A DNA stretch of 64,000 nt from contig NC_016609.1 of the NCBI RefSeq assembly GCF_000246855.1, positions 8,630,744 to 8,694,743 of the forward strand, written 5' to 3'. The notes below the pieces were generated by a model. That model was not told the origin of the DNA. It made no database searches and saw only the letters and a list, made by a program, of their open reading frames with translations. Numbering within the stretch: the first letter of the stretch is position 1; each line of letters starts with the position of its first letter. Source of the DNA: Niastella koreensis GR20-10. Its GTDB lineage: Bacteria > Bacteroidota > Bacteroidia > Chitinophagales > Chitinophagaceae. Made by a program: the position numbers and the translations under genes. Positions 16,036-26,584 of the stretch are shown piece by piece.

Positions 16036-17421
16036 ATGCACGGAAAAGCAATCGGCTGGGATGATACTATTGTAGCACTGGCAACCGCCCAGGGAATTGG
16101 GGCTATTGGCGTTATACGGTTAAGCGGGCGGCAGTCCATTGACATTGTGAACCGGTTATTCCCGGCAAAAGACCTTACCCAGGCGCCCTCGCATACCCTG
16201 CATGTGGGCTATTTAAAAGAAAATGGAAAGGTGCTGGATGAAGTGGTTATTTCGCTGTTTAAAGGCCCAAAATCATACACAGGCGAAGATGTGATAGAAA
16301 TATCCGGCCATGGGTCTCCCTACGTTTTACAGCAGATAATACAGGCCTGCGTAAACCAGGGCGCCCGGCTGGCCAAACCCGGGGAATATACCCAACGTGC
16401 CTTTTTAAATGGCAAACTCGACCTGGCCCAGGCCGAAGCCGTGGCCGATCTTATTGCCAGCAATACCGAGGCAAGCAGAAAAACAGCCCTCCACAACATC
16501 CGCGGCGGTTTTTCAGAACGGTTGAGCAGCCTGCGGGAGCGGTTAATCAAATTCTCGGCCCTTATAGAACTGGAGCTCGACTTTTCGCAGGAAGATGTGG
16601 AGTTTGCCGACCGTACCCAACTGTATGAATTGCTGACCGAAGTTCAGCAAACCACCCAACAACTGGCTTCCTCCTTTCAGTTAGGCAATGTGATCAAGAA
16701 TGGAGTGAGTGTGGCCATCATTGGTAAACCCAATGCCGGTAAATCGACCCTGTTGAATGCCCTGCTCAATGAGAACCGGGCCATTGTAAGCGATATTGCT
16801 GGTACCACCCGGGATACCATTGAAGAAGTGCTGAATATCGATGGCATCCTGTTCCGTCTTATCGACACAGCCGGAATTCGCGAACATACTCATGATGTAA
16901 TTGAAAGCATTGGCATGGAAAAAGCCCTGGCCAAAATGCAACAGGCCGATGTGGTGATTTACCTGTTTGACGTAAATGAAATTACCCCAGCCGAGCTGCA
17001 GGCGACCATTAATGAATTCAACAATAAAAAACTGAAATACGTACTCGTTGGGAATAAAGCCGATGCTTCACCTGAAGCAGCTCTGCGTGATAAATTCAGC
17101 AGTATTGCCGGCATTACATTCATTTCCGCGAAAGAGAACCGGCATACCGAAGTACTGAAAGAAAAGCTGGTTGACCTGGTACTACAGGGCAAGGTTACCG
17201 CCGATGATACTATCATCACCAATGCCCGGCACTTTCATGCTTTACAGGAAGTGTTACAATCGCTGATAGATATCCGCAATGGCTTGGATAACAATATTCC
17301 CAGTGACCTGATCGCGCTCGACATTCGCCGATGCTTACACTATTTGGGTGAGATCACCGGTGAGATCACCACGGAGGATCAGCTGGATTATATTTTTAGT
17401 AAGTTCTGTATCGGCAAATAA
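16036..17421 (+). CDS. mnmE: tRNA modification GTPase MnmE
   Basis: 461 residues. The N-terminal tetrahydrofolate-binding domain (1 to about 120, starting DDTIVALATAQG) is followed by a helical domain interrupted by a Ras-like G domain (about 220-380). The G motifs are GKPNAGKST (G1), GTTRDT (G2), DTAG (G3) and NKAD (G4), and the C-terminus is FCIGK with the family's conserved Cys. With MnmG it installs the carboxymethylaminomethyl group on U34 of certain tRNAs in the cytoplasm. It is monocistronic and convergent with the glucan synthase gene. Confidence 0.97.
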   Translation: MHGKAIGWDDTIVALATAQGIGAIGVIRLSGRQSIDIVNRLFPAKDLTQAPSHTLHVGYLKENGKVLDEVVISLFKGPKSYTGEDVIEISGHGSPYVLQQIIQACVNQGARLAKPGEYTQRAFLNGKLDLAQAEAVADLIASNTEASRKTALHNIRGGFSERLSSLRERLIKFSALIELELDFSQEDVEFADRTQLYELLTEVQQTTQQLASSFQLGNVIKNGVSVAIIGKPNAGKSTLLNALLNENRAIVSDIAGTTRDTIEEVLNIDGILFRLIDTAGIREHTHDVIESIGMEKALAKMQQADVVIYLFDVNEITPAELQATINEFNNKKLKYVLVGNKADASPEAALRDKFSSIAGITFISAKENRHTEVLKEKLVDLVLQGKVTADDTIITNARHFHALQEVLQSLIDIRNGLDNNIPSDLIALDIRRCLHYLGEITGEITTEDQLDYIFSKFCIGK

Positions 17422-17499
17422 ATGACTAGTGGATAATGAATTGATTGAAAATGTAAAATGCTCTTGCTGAATTTTGTTAGAGTAATCGAAAATACCCGT

Positions 17500-20400
17500 T
17501 TAAGATTGAATGTGAACTTCAAACCGATGTTCCTTTCCATCATCTGTTAGTTGTATTGTATTTCCTTTCCCTTCGCTGGATTCTCCTTTCCACCATGATT
17601 CTACATTTACCTGTAATTGAAAAACAGTGAAATGGTATATTGACTGACCATATCTGTATTGTATTTCTATGGAAGGCCATTCGTGGGGAAAACACGGATT
17701 GAATATCAACTGATCTTTTTTCAATTCAATTCCAACCAAAGAGGAGATGATAAACTGATACATCCACCCTGCAGAACCGGTGTACCATGTCCATCCGCCT
17801 CTTCCTTTATGTGATTCGTTTGCATAAATATCAGCAACCATCACATAAGGTTCCACTTTGTACACTTGTACTGCATTTTGGTCTAAAGCATGTTGTATGG
17901 GTTGTATCATGCTGAATAATTCCCATACTTTTTCATGGTTCTTTTGTGCTGCAAAAGCCATAAGAGCCCAGATAGCGGCATGTGAGTATTGGCCTCCATT
18001 CTCTCTTACCCCAGGTACGTAACCCCGTATATAACCCGGGTTAGGGCCATTGGCGTCAAACGACGGTTCGAGTAATTGAATTATTTTCAGATCTCTTTTA
18101 ACCAGGAATTTGTCGAGCGCATTCATTGCCATCTTTTTTCTTTCATCATTTCCTGCACCAGACAATACAGACCAGCTTTGGGCAATAGCATCTATTCGAC
18201 ATTCAACATTTTCTTTTGAACCTAACGGGGTACCATCATCAAAATACGCACGGCGATACCACTCACCATCCCACCCTGATTTTTCTATGTTAGATTGAAG
18301 AATTGCTGCATCCTTTCTGCATGCCTCTGCAAACAAATTATCTCCATTCGTTGTTGCAATAGAAATAAATTTTGTAAGAACGTCGTAGAAGAAAAATGCA
18401 AGCCACACACTTTCTCCTTTGCCTTTATTCCCAACACGATCCATACCATCGTTCCAGTCTCCTGCGCCAATCAATGGCAAACCATGTACGCCAAAACGAT
18501 GGCTGTATTTTATTGCACGAACACAGTGTTCATACAAAGTGCCCGTTGCATTCAATGTCACAGGCAAATCATAAAGTGAATCTTCTCCTTCATTCAATGG
18601 GCGACTGTCGAGAAAGCCAATCTGCGTTTGTAAAATATCTAAATCACCGGTAACAGTAAGATACCGTGACACAACAAAGGGAAGCCATAGCAAGTCATCG
18701 GAACAACGTGTACGAACGCCCCTGCCTTCAGGGGGGTGCCACCAATGTTGCACGTCACCTTCGGCAAATTGCCTTGACGCACTTAACAATATTTGTTCTC
18801 TTGCCATGACAGGTTGCGTGTGCAGCAAAGCCAGCACATCCTGCAACTGGTCCCTGAATCCGAAGGCCCCACCTGATTGATAAAATCCGCTGCGGGCAAA
18901 TATTCTGCATGCTACGGTTTGATAAATAAGCCATCCATTGGCTAATACATTCAACGATGCATCCTGAGTTGTTATTTGTACAGCACCGATAATTTGCTGC
19001 CAATACTCTTTTACATTTTGTAAAGATTGAATGACCGCATCCCTGTTGGCAAATTTTTGAAGTAGTGCATTTGCTTCCTGGATGTTCTTTTCATTTCCGA
19101 TCTGGAATATAATTTCCTTTTCAGCGCCGTTCAATAAATCGAATTTTACATACAGTGCCCCGCAGGGGTCAAGAGCTGCTCCGGTTCTCCCTGAAAGTTT
19201 TTTCCTGTACAAAGCCTGTGGATCATCGAGTCTCCGGTTCCTTCCAATAAATTCTGAACGGTCTGCAGTGTAGCTGAAATTGTAACCGCCTTCCACTTTA
19301 AAATAACTGATACGTTCCGAAAATGCCGGGTTATACCTGTTACGAAACAAAAGTGCACCCGTGTTTTTATCCTGCTCCGAAAATACATGTACATTGGTTT
19401 TAGATCGAACATCGCCAAGAATGATTTCAAGAAATCCCATTGCCGAAAGTTTTCGCTCGCGACCTGATTCGTTTTTTAATTTCAACACAACAAACTTTAC
19501 GGGAAGGTCTTTGTCTACAAATACAGACATCTCTGAATGAATACCACTCTCTATATGTTCAAAAATAGTATAGCCAAATCCATGTGTTATTATGTAAGGC
19601 GAATCTCCTTTTTTAGGAAAAGGTGAAGGGCACCAGAAAGTTCCTGTTTCTTCATCCCGTAAATAAAATGCCTCGCCCCCTGCATCACTAACCGGATCGT
19701 TGCTCCACGGAGTGATGCGGTATTCATGGGCATTAATGGCCCATGTGTATGCAGATCCATTTTCAGACACTACTGATCCAAATTGGGGGTTTGCAATCAC
19801 ATTAACCCAGGGCACAGGAGTGGTGTTATTTTTATCAATGATGATTTTGTATTCTTTTCCATTTTTAGTAAAGCCACCAGTTCCATTAAAGAATAGAAGA
19901 TCATCGGGTAATGAAATGGCACGTTGTTGTACCGGTAAAGAAATTAATTTTGTTTCCAGCAAGGAAGGCAGCGGCTTTTCAGAGATTTGATTGGTAACCT
20001 GCTCCAATAAACTGCCTTTGTTATCAGAGATAATGATGCGGGCAACGCTTTCAAAAAGCAACCTGTCTTCCGATGATAATTGATCTGCAGATTTTACATA
20101 AATATTTCCCACCCTTTGCTGCCCGGACGTATTAGCCTCGGCTGTGATCAAACCTAATATTTGGTCCTGTAAAAATTGCCGGTAGGAGCCATAATCTTCA
20201 TTCCAGATCACGAGATCAACAAAGAGACCTTTTAATCTCCAGTAAGCATGCGCCTGTACCATTTGTTTTACCAACTCCACACTTTCCTGCTCATAAACGT
20301 GAAGCAATACAATAGGCAGGTCCCCGGAAACAGAGTGACTCCACAGTCCCGATTGTCCGCGATAATTATTTTGGATTACCGTAGCATCGGCACGCAAATT

Positions 20401-23400
20401 TGAATTAGAATAAATAACAGATGATGCCAACCGGTTGTATAATTGCGCATCAGATTCTGTTGCATTAATCTGTCGCAGCAGCACTTGGCTGTGGGTCCAT
20501 GAAAGTTCAAATGCACGATTTTTTAAAAAACGGTCCTGGTATTTGAACATCAGATTTTCACAGGCTTCTTTATTATCTGCAATGCCATAAACGAGATCAA
20601 CTGTTGCCGTTTGATTGGGTTTAATAAGAATGCGGTACCGAATAGACATAACCGGGTCAAGTACTGAGCCTTCCTTACCTGAAAGAACAGCATCTATTGC
20701 CTGTGGATGTTGCAAGGTCCTTCCTCTTCCGATAAATTGCATACGATCTGTTTCATACGATACATCTTCCACCTCGCTTCCATTTACATGCATAAGGTGA
20801 AACATCCAGGGTGGAGTTTCTTCTTCGGAACGTGGCCGTCGCGTGCAATAGATGGTGTTGTGTTCACGAACTATCCGGGTCTGAACAAACAAGTTGCTGA
20901 ATGCAGGATGCGCTTCATCCGATGCCTGTGTAGCCATCACCACTTCTGCATAACTTGTTACTTCTAATATTTTTAACGATTGTGTTTCGTTCGTAATTCT
21001 TATCCTTCTTAATTCGGTATCATCTTCCGGGGAAATAACAATCTCTGTCTTTGTATGAATGCCAAAATCGCTTCTTCTAAATTCAACGTGACCTTGTGAG
21101 AAAATAGCTTCATAGCTTTTTGCGGCTTGTAAAGTTGGTTGGTGTGTATTGGACCAGAATTTTCCACTATTCACATCTTTGATGTAACAGAAAATGCCGA
21201 GATCATCTTTGGTTCCATCTTCACGCCAACGTGTAACGGCCATATTTTTCCATCGACTGTAGCCCCCGCCTGAATTGCTTATCATTACCTGGTAAGGACC
21301 ATTGCTTAAAAGTTGGATTTCGGGCAATTTTGTATTCGGCGAACCGATGCTTCTTACCTGTACGTCGGCTGCTGGTATACCTGTTTCAATGATGTCAGAA
21401 GTATGCGCATAGAAAATCGTTGTTCTTGGTATACGTTCCTGTAAAAGCAAAAGGGTTGCGTTGAAGCGAAGTTCTGATTCAAACCTTTTCTGCATCGGTT
21501 TATTGAGTAATAAATATGCCAATGAAAGAAGACTCATGCCCTGGTGGTGTACCATGTAGGAGCGAACAATACTATTTGTGCTTCCTCTTGGAACGCGACT
21601 TGGGGTATAATCAATCGCTTCATAAAAACCATATTCGCCAGTGAAGCCTTGTTTGAATTGTGTTTGCAAATTATTACATGCTTTTTGCGGCGAAACCATT
21701 AGTGCCAGCATTGAGGCATAAGGAGCAATAACCAGATCTTCTTCAAGTCCTCGTTTTAATCCAAGCCCCGGCACGCCAAATGCACGATACTGGTAATTCA
21801 GATTAGCATCCACGGTGTTATAGCCGGATTCCGAAATGCCCCAGGGAACTTCCCGTTGTGCACCATATTCTATCTGCCGCTTTACAGTGGCCATATTGGT
21901 TTGATACAATAAGGTGTTTTCATAAGAAGGCATTACTAACTGTGGCATAAGGTATTCGAACATAGAACCGCTCCATGAGAGCAGAATTGGATCGCCTCCT
22001 GAATTGGTTAACAACCTTCCTAATGCAAACCAGCTGTCCTGTGGTAATTTTCCCTGTGCTATGGCCACAAAAATTCCGAGTCTTGCTTCAGAAGCCAGCA
22101 AGTCATAATAACTATTATCCTTTCTCTGTTCTTCAACATTATAACCGATCCTTAAAAGATTGGTTGACTTTTCATAAAGGAAATCGTATTCTACTTCGCT
22201 TAATTCTTCGCATTGGTCAGCTAATTGAACCAATGAACGAATTCTTTCATCAGCTATAGTAATTGAATTTGAAATGCATTCATGCATTTGAGTTAGCCAA
22301 TCGATAGTTTGTGCATCCTTTTCAGCCTGCAAATACAAATCAATTGATCTTAAAAGCAATTCCGGATGATCGCGCAAATCATTCAGCGTGGGGATTTCAT
22401 CCAGTGCGTGGAGTTCTGAAAGGTGTTGAGGAACAGGTAATAAATGGATCCATGGTATGATCTGAAAAAGATCGCATTGCAAACCTTTTACTTGTTGCAA
22501 TAGCTTCAGCGGCCATTTTTTCAATTCGGATTCCGTTTTAGACGACAGCAGCGATAATTCGCTGGTTAAAGAAAGCAGTTCATTCAAATGTTGTTTTGCA
22601 ACGCTTAGTGAATTACTTTTTTCATCTATTATGCTGTTTAAAACAACGAGTATATTTTCTATTTGCTTTGCATCATGTTCATGAGAAATATCCTCTGCGA
22701 TTTTCACGGTGGCCACTAACCCTTCATAATTTCTATTAGAAAAAACAGGTTCATGGATTTGTGATAATAACCCTTGTCTTAATGTGAGAAGGTGTCCGAC
22801 GAGATTGCCACTGTCTACCGTAGATATGTATTTCGGATGAAGCGGCAGTAACGAAAGTGTATCATACCAGTTATAAAAATGTCCGCGGTATCGCTCCAAC
22901 TTCAGCATTGTTGAAATCGTGCTGTTACATCTTTTCAACATTTCGCTTCCACTTATATAGCCAAAATCATATGCAGCTAGATTTGCCAGCAATGAGAGGC
23001 CCATATTAGTGGGAGATGTACGATGCGCTACTACAGCGATGGGTTGTTCCTGGAAATTATCGGGGGGTAACCAATTAGATTCCAAATTGACGAATTGTTC
23101 AAAGAAGAACCATGTTCTTCGTGCTGATTTATGAAGAAATAGATATTGAGCTTCGGAGAGGTTCGGCTTTTTTTCTGTTTCTTTTTTACTCAAACGCCAT
23201 GCAATTGCCGGTGCACCAAGCCACAATAAAAGTATAGGTGCCGCAACATATAAGGCGTTGGCATTTATGTAAGCTAAAAGTATTGTAGTAATAATGGATA
23301 ACGATGGTGTAATCCACATAGCTTCGTAAGAAGATTGTAGATTGTCACTACGAATGCCGGATGCAGCATAAGGCGTCCATTGCAATAATTTTTTGTGCGT

Positions 23401-26187
23401 GAAGATCATCCTCCAGTTTGTGCGCACAATTGCATCCATATTTTTAAAGGCTTCATAAGGAAGAACTGCCAAATCGAAGACGAAACGGATTAAGAAATTC
23501 CGTACTGAAATTCCTACCTCAACAAAATGCGAGGTGACTGTAACATCTTCAGGTTTGTTAATCAACTGCCATCCGGCCGCGGTTATCAATGGGAGTAAAA
23601 CAGTAATAGTAACTACGAAAGTCCAAAACCAGGCAAAGGGAACTTCAAACCACCCTACTAATAAAAGTAACATTAAGGCAGGTGGTGTTAGACTTCGCCT
23701 GAGGTTATCAAATATTTTCCATCTGGATAATGCAGATAGCCTGTTCCTGATCAGGCGCCCTTTACTATCAGAAATGAAAGGAAGCATCCAGGCGCCAATT
23801 TGCCAGTCGCCTCTTATCCATCGATGATGCCGTTTTACGTCTGTTTCATATTGTGAAGGGCTTTCTTCATACAGGTGCACATCACTTAATAAACCTGAGC
23901 GAACATAACAACCTTCCAGCAGGTCATGGCTTAATATACGATTCTCCGGAAATCTGTCTTCCAATGCCTGTTCAAATACATCTACATCATAAATCCCTTT
24001 TCCAATGAAAGAACCCTCACCAAAAAGATCCTGGTACACATCTGAGGAAGCTTTTGTGTACGGATCAATGCCTGATAAATTGCCCTGCATTCTTAAATAC
24101 AGTGAGACGGATGTTTTTGGTATGCCTGGCTCCACGCGGGGTTGCAAAATTCCATACCCGGCAACCACTCTTTTTTTGTTGGAATCGTAAATAGGATGAT
24201 TTAAAGGGTGTGCCATTGTTGCTACAAACTTCCAGACAGATTCCCTTGGCAGCAGTGTATCCGAGTCAAGAGTGATTACATATCTTATATTGGTTAGTAT
24301 ACCCTGATCACCAACTACCAAAGAAAATTCATTGCGGTTTCGTTCTCTTAAAAGGGCATTCAGTGCAGATAGTTTCCCCCTCTTTCGTTCATAGCCCATC
24401 CATTTTTTTTCCGTTGGATTCCATTTTCTCGGACGATGAAACAGATAGAAGGTGTCAGACTCTGGTGTTGTATATTTTTCATTTAATTCTTTAATTCTTT
24501 TCTTCACTAATTCTACCAGACTTACATCATCAGGCATCGTTTCTGATATTGCGTCCATAAAGTCCGTCAACAGACCAAAATGCAGATTCGCTTCCCTGTT
24601 CGAAAGATATCTGATCTCCAGTCCCTCGATCAATTCTTCAATATAGGATTCACTTGAAAGCATTGTTGGAATTACCACCATGCTACGGTACTCTGGAGGA
24701 ATTCCCCGCGAGAAATCCATCTTCGGAAGCAGTTGTGGTTTTACCCAAAGGGTAGAAAGCCAATTGACCAGCGAAACCGATAATTGTAAACATCCTATGA
24801 AAGAAAGAATTCCAACAACAGATAAAATTTTCCAATTGTAATGAACATAATCAAATGCGATATAAAATAACCCTCCGGCGAAGGCAATAGCCAGGGAAAA
24901 AATGGAAAAAATATATAAGAACACAGGCATTTTAGCTGCAACCCGCCTGAATTTCAGGCGCAGAGTATAATGCATGCCACAGGCATGTTCCATTTCTTTC
25001 AGGCCCTTATCAATTAAATAATAGCCGATATGCTCCTTTCTTTTGGAATAGGCATCATTGGTTTTGTTTTGATATGTTAATTTAATGGCGTTTTGGGCTA
25101 CTTCGGTTTCAGACAGGTCGCACGATTTTGAAATCCTCTCCACGACGTGGCGATAATGATCTCTTGTAGCAAAATTCATTAAGGGATAAGTACCTGTTTT
25201 GTCTTGTCGAAACACTTGTTCCACACTGCTAAGTGTTTCAACAAACTCCCGCCAGTCTGTGGATACAAGGAAGCGTAATGTACCAATACTGTTGCGCACA
25301 GATACCTGATCGATTGCCTGCTTTTGATTTTCCTGCAATACAAGATCATTGCTGCTGCTTCCAAATACAGACAACTGCTGCTCCAACCAGTTAAGTGGTA
25401 ACGCAAGTGCAGGCCCGTTTCCTTGTAATTTGCGGGTGAAACAGGATATGAAATGACTGTCTAATACAGGCTTTGATCGGGCCATGTCAGCGATTATGAG
25501 AATCAGGTCCTGGGGCTTGTCCTTTGCAGTAGCAATCATTTTATCTGACCAATGATCAGACAAATTATGATCAATTACATCCAGGGCTATTTTGCCTGCA
25601 AGCCTGCGTAAATTTTCAATGACTGCCAAACGTAACATAATGGGGATGGCCCATAATTCACCAAGTGTAAGATTTGTTTCTGACTGGTAATTGGCAACAA
25701 AGCGAGTTAAGCTGTTAACGTCAACACGGCCGTCACTGTGAGCAATAATTTCCAAAACAATATCATATACCCGGGGCATTCCTGCGGACATACCTTCAGC
25801 GAGATAAGGTAAGGCCTCACTATATCCTTTAGGTAAATGTTTTCTCGCAATAACCACCTGCTCTTCTATCAGGTAGAAATTATCGAGAAGCCATTCAGAA
25901 GCGGGGGTAATGGTTTTATCATTCCTTATACTTTCAACAAGGAGATTACGTACTTCCAGCAGTATCTTTTCATTGTCCTCTAACCGTTTCAATAGTTGGT
26001 CAGCAGATTTTCCTTTTTGAAGTTTATGAGATTTCGCAAGTACTTTGCCATGACGATCCATTTGATCTGAGGCATAGAGTTCTGACCGAAAAGGCTCTTC
26101 TTCGTATTTTCGCACAGTATTGTCATTAAGAAAATTGAACCGTAAACGTGATAATATGTCCAATACCGTAGTGGAAGTGACCTTCAT
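17500..26187 (-). CDS. ndvB: NdvB-type cyclic beta-1,2-glucan synthase
   Basis: A very large protein of 2895 residues, in the usual range for this family. Hydrophobic helices near 418-443 and 826-870 flank a GT84 glycosyltransferase with LDSDTLLPRE (about 637-646) and HHRWIRGDWQ (about 787). A glucoamylase-like domain follows (about 1280-1560, with VPWGISESGYN and MVHHQGMSLL). Tandem carbohydrate-binding and GH94-type regions fill the C-terminal half, with GAGDWNDGMDRVG near 2573. In known members the GT makes the glucan and the GH94 domain sets chain length by phosphorolysis; products are periplasmic cyclic beta-1,2-glucans. It lies downstream of a sugar-sensing regulator on the same strand. 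The substrate specificity here is inferred from the family. Confidence 0.9.
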   Translation of the reverse strand: MKVTSTTVLDILSRLRFNFLNDNTVRKYEEEPFRSELYASDQMDRHGKVLAKSHKLQKGKSADQLLKRLEDNEKILLEVRNLLVESIRNDKTITPASEWLLDNFYLIEEQVVIARKHLPKGYSEALPYLAEGMSAGMPRVYDIVLEIIAHSDGRVDVNSLTRFVANYQSETNLTLGELWAIPIMLRLAVIENLRRLAGKIALDVIDHNLSDHWSDKMIATAKDKPQDLILIIADMARSKPVLDSHFISCFTRKLQGNGPALALPLNWLEQQLSVFGSSSNDLVLQENQKQAIDQVSVRNSIGTLRFLVSTDWREFVETLSSVEQVFRQDKTGTYPLMNFATRDHYRHVVERISKSCDLSETEVAQNAIKLTYQNKTNDAYSKRKEHIGYYLIDKGLKEMEHACGMHYTLRLKFRRVAAKMPVFLYIFSIFSLAIAFAGGLFYIAFDYVHYNWKILSVVGILSFIGCLQLSVSLVNWLSTLWVKPQLLPKMDFSRGIPPEYRSMVVIPTMLSSESYIEELIEGLEIRYLSNREANLHFGLLTDFMDAISETMPDDVSLVELVKKRIKELNEKYTTPESDTFYLFHRPRKWNPTEKKWMGYERKRGKLSALNALLRERNRNEFSLVVGDQGILTNIRYVITLDSDTLLPRESVWKFVATMAHPLNHPIYDSNKKRVVAGYGILQPRVEPGIPKTSVSLYLRMQGNLSGIDPYTKASSDVYQDLFGEGSFIGKGIYDVDVFEQALEDRFPENRILSHDLLEGCYVRSGLLSDVHLYEESPSQYETDVKRHHRWIRGDWQIGAWMLPFISDSKGRLIRNRLSALSRWKIFDNLRRSLTPPALMLLLLVGWFEVPFAWFWTFVVTITVLLPLITAAGWQLINKPEDVTVTSHFVEVGISVRNFLIRFVFDLAVLPYEAFKNMDAIVRTNWRMIFTHKKLLQWTPYAASGIRSDNLQSSYEAMWITPSLSIITTILLAYINANALYVAAPILLLWLGAPAIAWRLSKKETEKKPNLSEAQYLFLHKSARRTWFFFEQFVNLESNWLPPDNFQEQPIAVVAHRTSPTNMGLSLLANLAAYDFGYISGSEMLKRCNSTISTMLKLERYRGHFYNWYDTLSLLPLHPKYISTVDSGNLVGHLLTLRQGLLSQIHEPVFSNRNYEGLVATVKIAEDISHEHDAKQIENILVVLNSIIDEKSNSLSVAKQHLNELLSLTSELSLLSSKTESELKKWPLKLLQQVKGLQCDLFQIIPWIHLLPVPQHLSELHALDEIPTLNDLRDHPELLLRSIDLYLQAEKDAQTIDWLTQMHECISNSITIADERIRSLVQLADQCEELSEVEYDFLYEKSTNLLRIGYNVEEQRKDNSYYDLLASEARLGIFVAIAQGKLPQDSWFALGRLLTNSGGDPILLSWSGSMFEYLMPQLVMPSYENTLLYQTNMATVKRQIEYGAQREVPWGISESGYNTVDANLNYQYRAFGVPGLGLKRGLEEDLVIAPYASMLALMVSPQKACNNLQTQFKQGFTGEYGFYEAIDYTPSRVPRGSTNSIVRSYMVHHQGMSLLSLAYLLLNKPMQKRFESELRFNATLLLLQERIPRTTIFYAHTSDIIETGIPAADVQVRSIGSPNTKLPEIQLLSNGPYQVMISNSGGGYSRWKNMAVTRWREDGTKDDLGIFCYIKDVNSGKFWSNTHQPTLQAAKSYEAIFSQGHVEFRRSDFGIHTKTEIVISPEDDTELRRIRITNETQSLKILEVTSYAEVVMATQASDEAHPAFSNLFVQTRIVREHNTIYCTRRPRSEEETPPWMFHLMHVNGSEVEDVSYETDRMQFIGRGRTLQHPQAIDAVLSGKEGSVLDPVMSIRYRILIKPNQTATVDLVYGIADNKEACENLMFKYQDRFLKNRAFELSWTHSQVLLRQINATESDAQLYNRLASSVIYSNSNLRADATVIQNNYRGQSGLWSHSVSGDLPIVLLHVYEQESVELVKQMVQAHAYWRLKGLFVDLVIWNEDYGSYRQFLQDQILGLITAEANTSGQQRVGNIYVKSADQLSSEDRLLFESVARIIISDNKGSLLEQVTNQISEKPLPSLLETKLISLPVQQRAISLPDDLLFFNGTGGFTKNGKEYKIIIDKNNTTPVPWVNVIANPQFGSVVSENGSAYTWAINAHEYRITPWSNDPVSDAGGEAFYLRDEETGTFWCPSPFPKKGDSPYIITHGFGYTIFEHIESGIHSEMSVFVDKDLPVKFVVLKLKNESGRERKLSAMGFLEIILGDVRSKTNVHVFSEQDKNTGALLFRNRYNPAFSERISYFKVEGGYNFSYTADRSEFIGRNRRLDDPQALYRKKLSGRTGAALDPCGALYVKFDLLNGAEKEIIFQIGNEKNIQEANALLQKFANRDAVIQSLQNVKEYWQQIIGAVQITTQDASLNVLANGWLIYQTVACRIFARSGFYQSGGAFGFRDQLQDVLALLHTQPVMAREQILLSASRQFAEGDVQHWWHPPEGRGVRTRCSDDLLWLPFVVSRYLTVTGDLDILQTQIGFLDSRPLNEGEDSLYDLPVTLNATGTLYEHCVRAIKYSHRFGVHGLPLIGAGDWNDGMDRVGNKGKGESVWLAFFFYDVLTKFISIATTNGDNLFAEACRKDAAILQSNIEKSGWDGEWYRRAYFDDGTPLGSKENVECRIDAIAQSWSVLSGAGNDERKKMAMNALDKFLVKRDLKIIQLLEPSFDANGPNPGYIRGYVPGVRENGGQYSHAAIWALMAFAAQKNHEKVWELFSMIQPIQHALDQNAVQVYKVEPYVMVADIYANESHKGRGGWTWYTGSAGWMYQFIISSLVGIELKKDQLIFNPCFPHEWPSIEIQYRYGQSIYHFTVFQLQVNVESWWKGESSEGKGNTIQLTDDGKEHRFEVHIQS

Positions 26188-26584
26188 GTTAATTTATATT
26201 CTTGATACATTTTAGGGGAAGCTCGATACTGAGCCAACCCGGTTTTTAACTGCTTAAGCTTTTAGCTTAAAAGCAGTACACTAAAACAGAAAAAAGCAGT
26301 GTAACAATTCACCTGTTCTTGTTGGTTCCGGTAAATCTTAGCCACATAAAGAATTTATATTCATCTATTTTGGCAGTCACTTTTTAAAAGAAAGCTGAGA
26401 TGGTTTCTTGTGAAATAGAGGCTAGAATTTACATCATTAGATTGTCTTCTCTTTAAGAAAGCAATGGAGTGAAGTGGTAGGAGTGTAATATACGTATAAT
26501 TAACTGTATTGCATTATTTAATTACTTTCAGTTGCCATTCGGTAAATTCTGTATTGGGAAGTGATTGAGGCTCTCAGCGGTCTT
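26188..26584. promoter_or_regulatory. AT-rich spacer upstream of the glucan synthase
   Basis: This 397-bp spacer separates the regulator (ends 26585) from the glucan synthase start. It holds a hairpin-capable dyad at 26249-26277 (actgcttaagct with agctt-aa-aagcagt, 2-base bulge), about 60-90 bp upstream of the synthase ATG. No clear -33/-7 promoter and no believable ORF were found. Confidence 0.35.
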
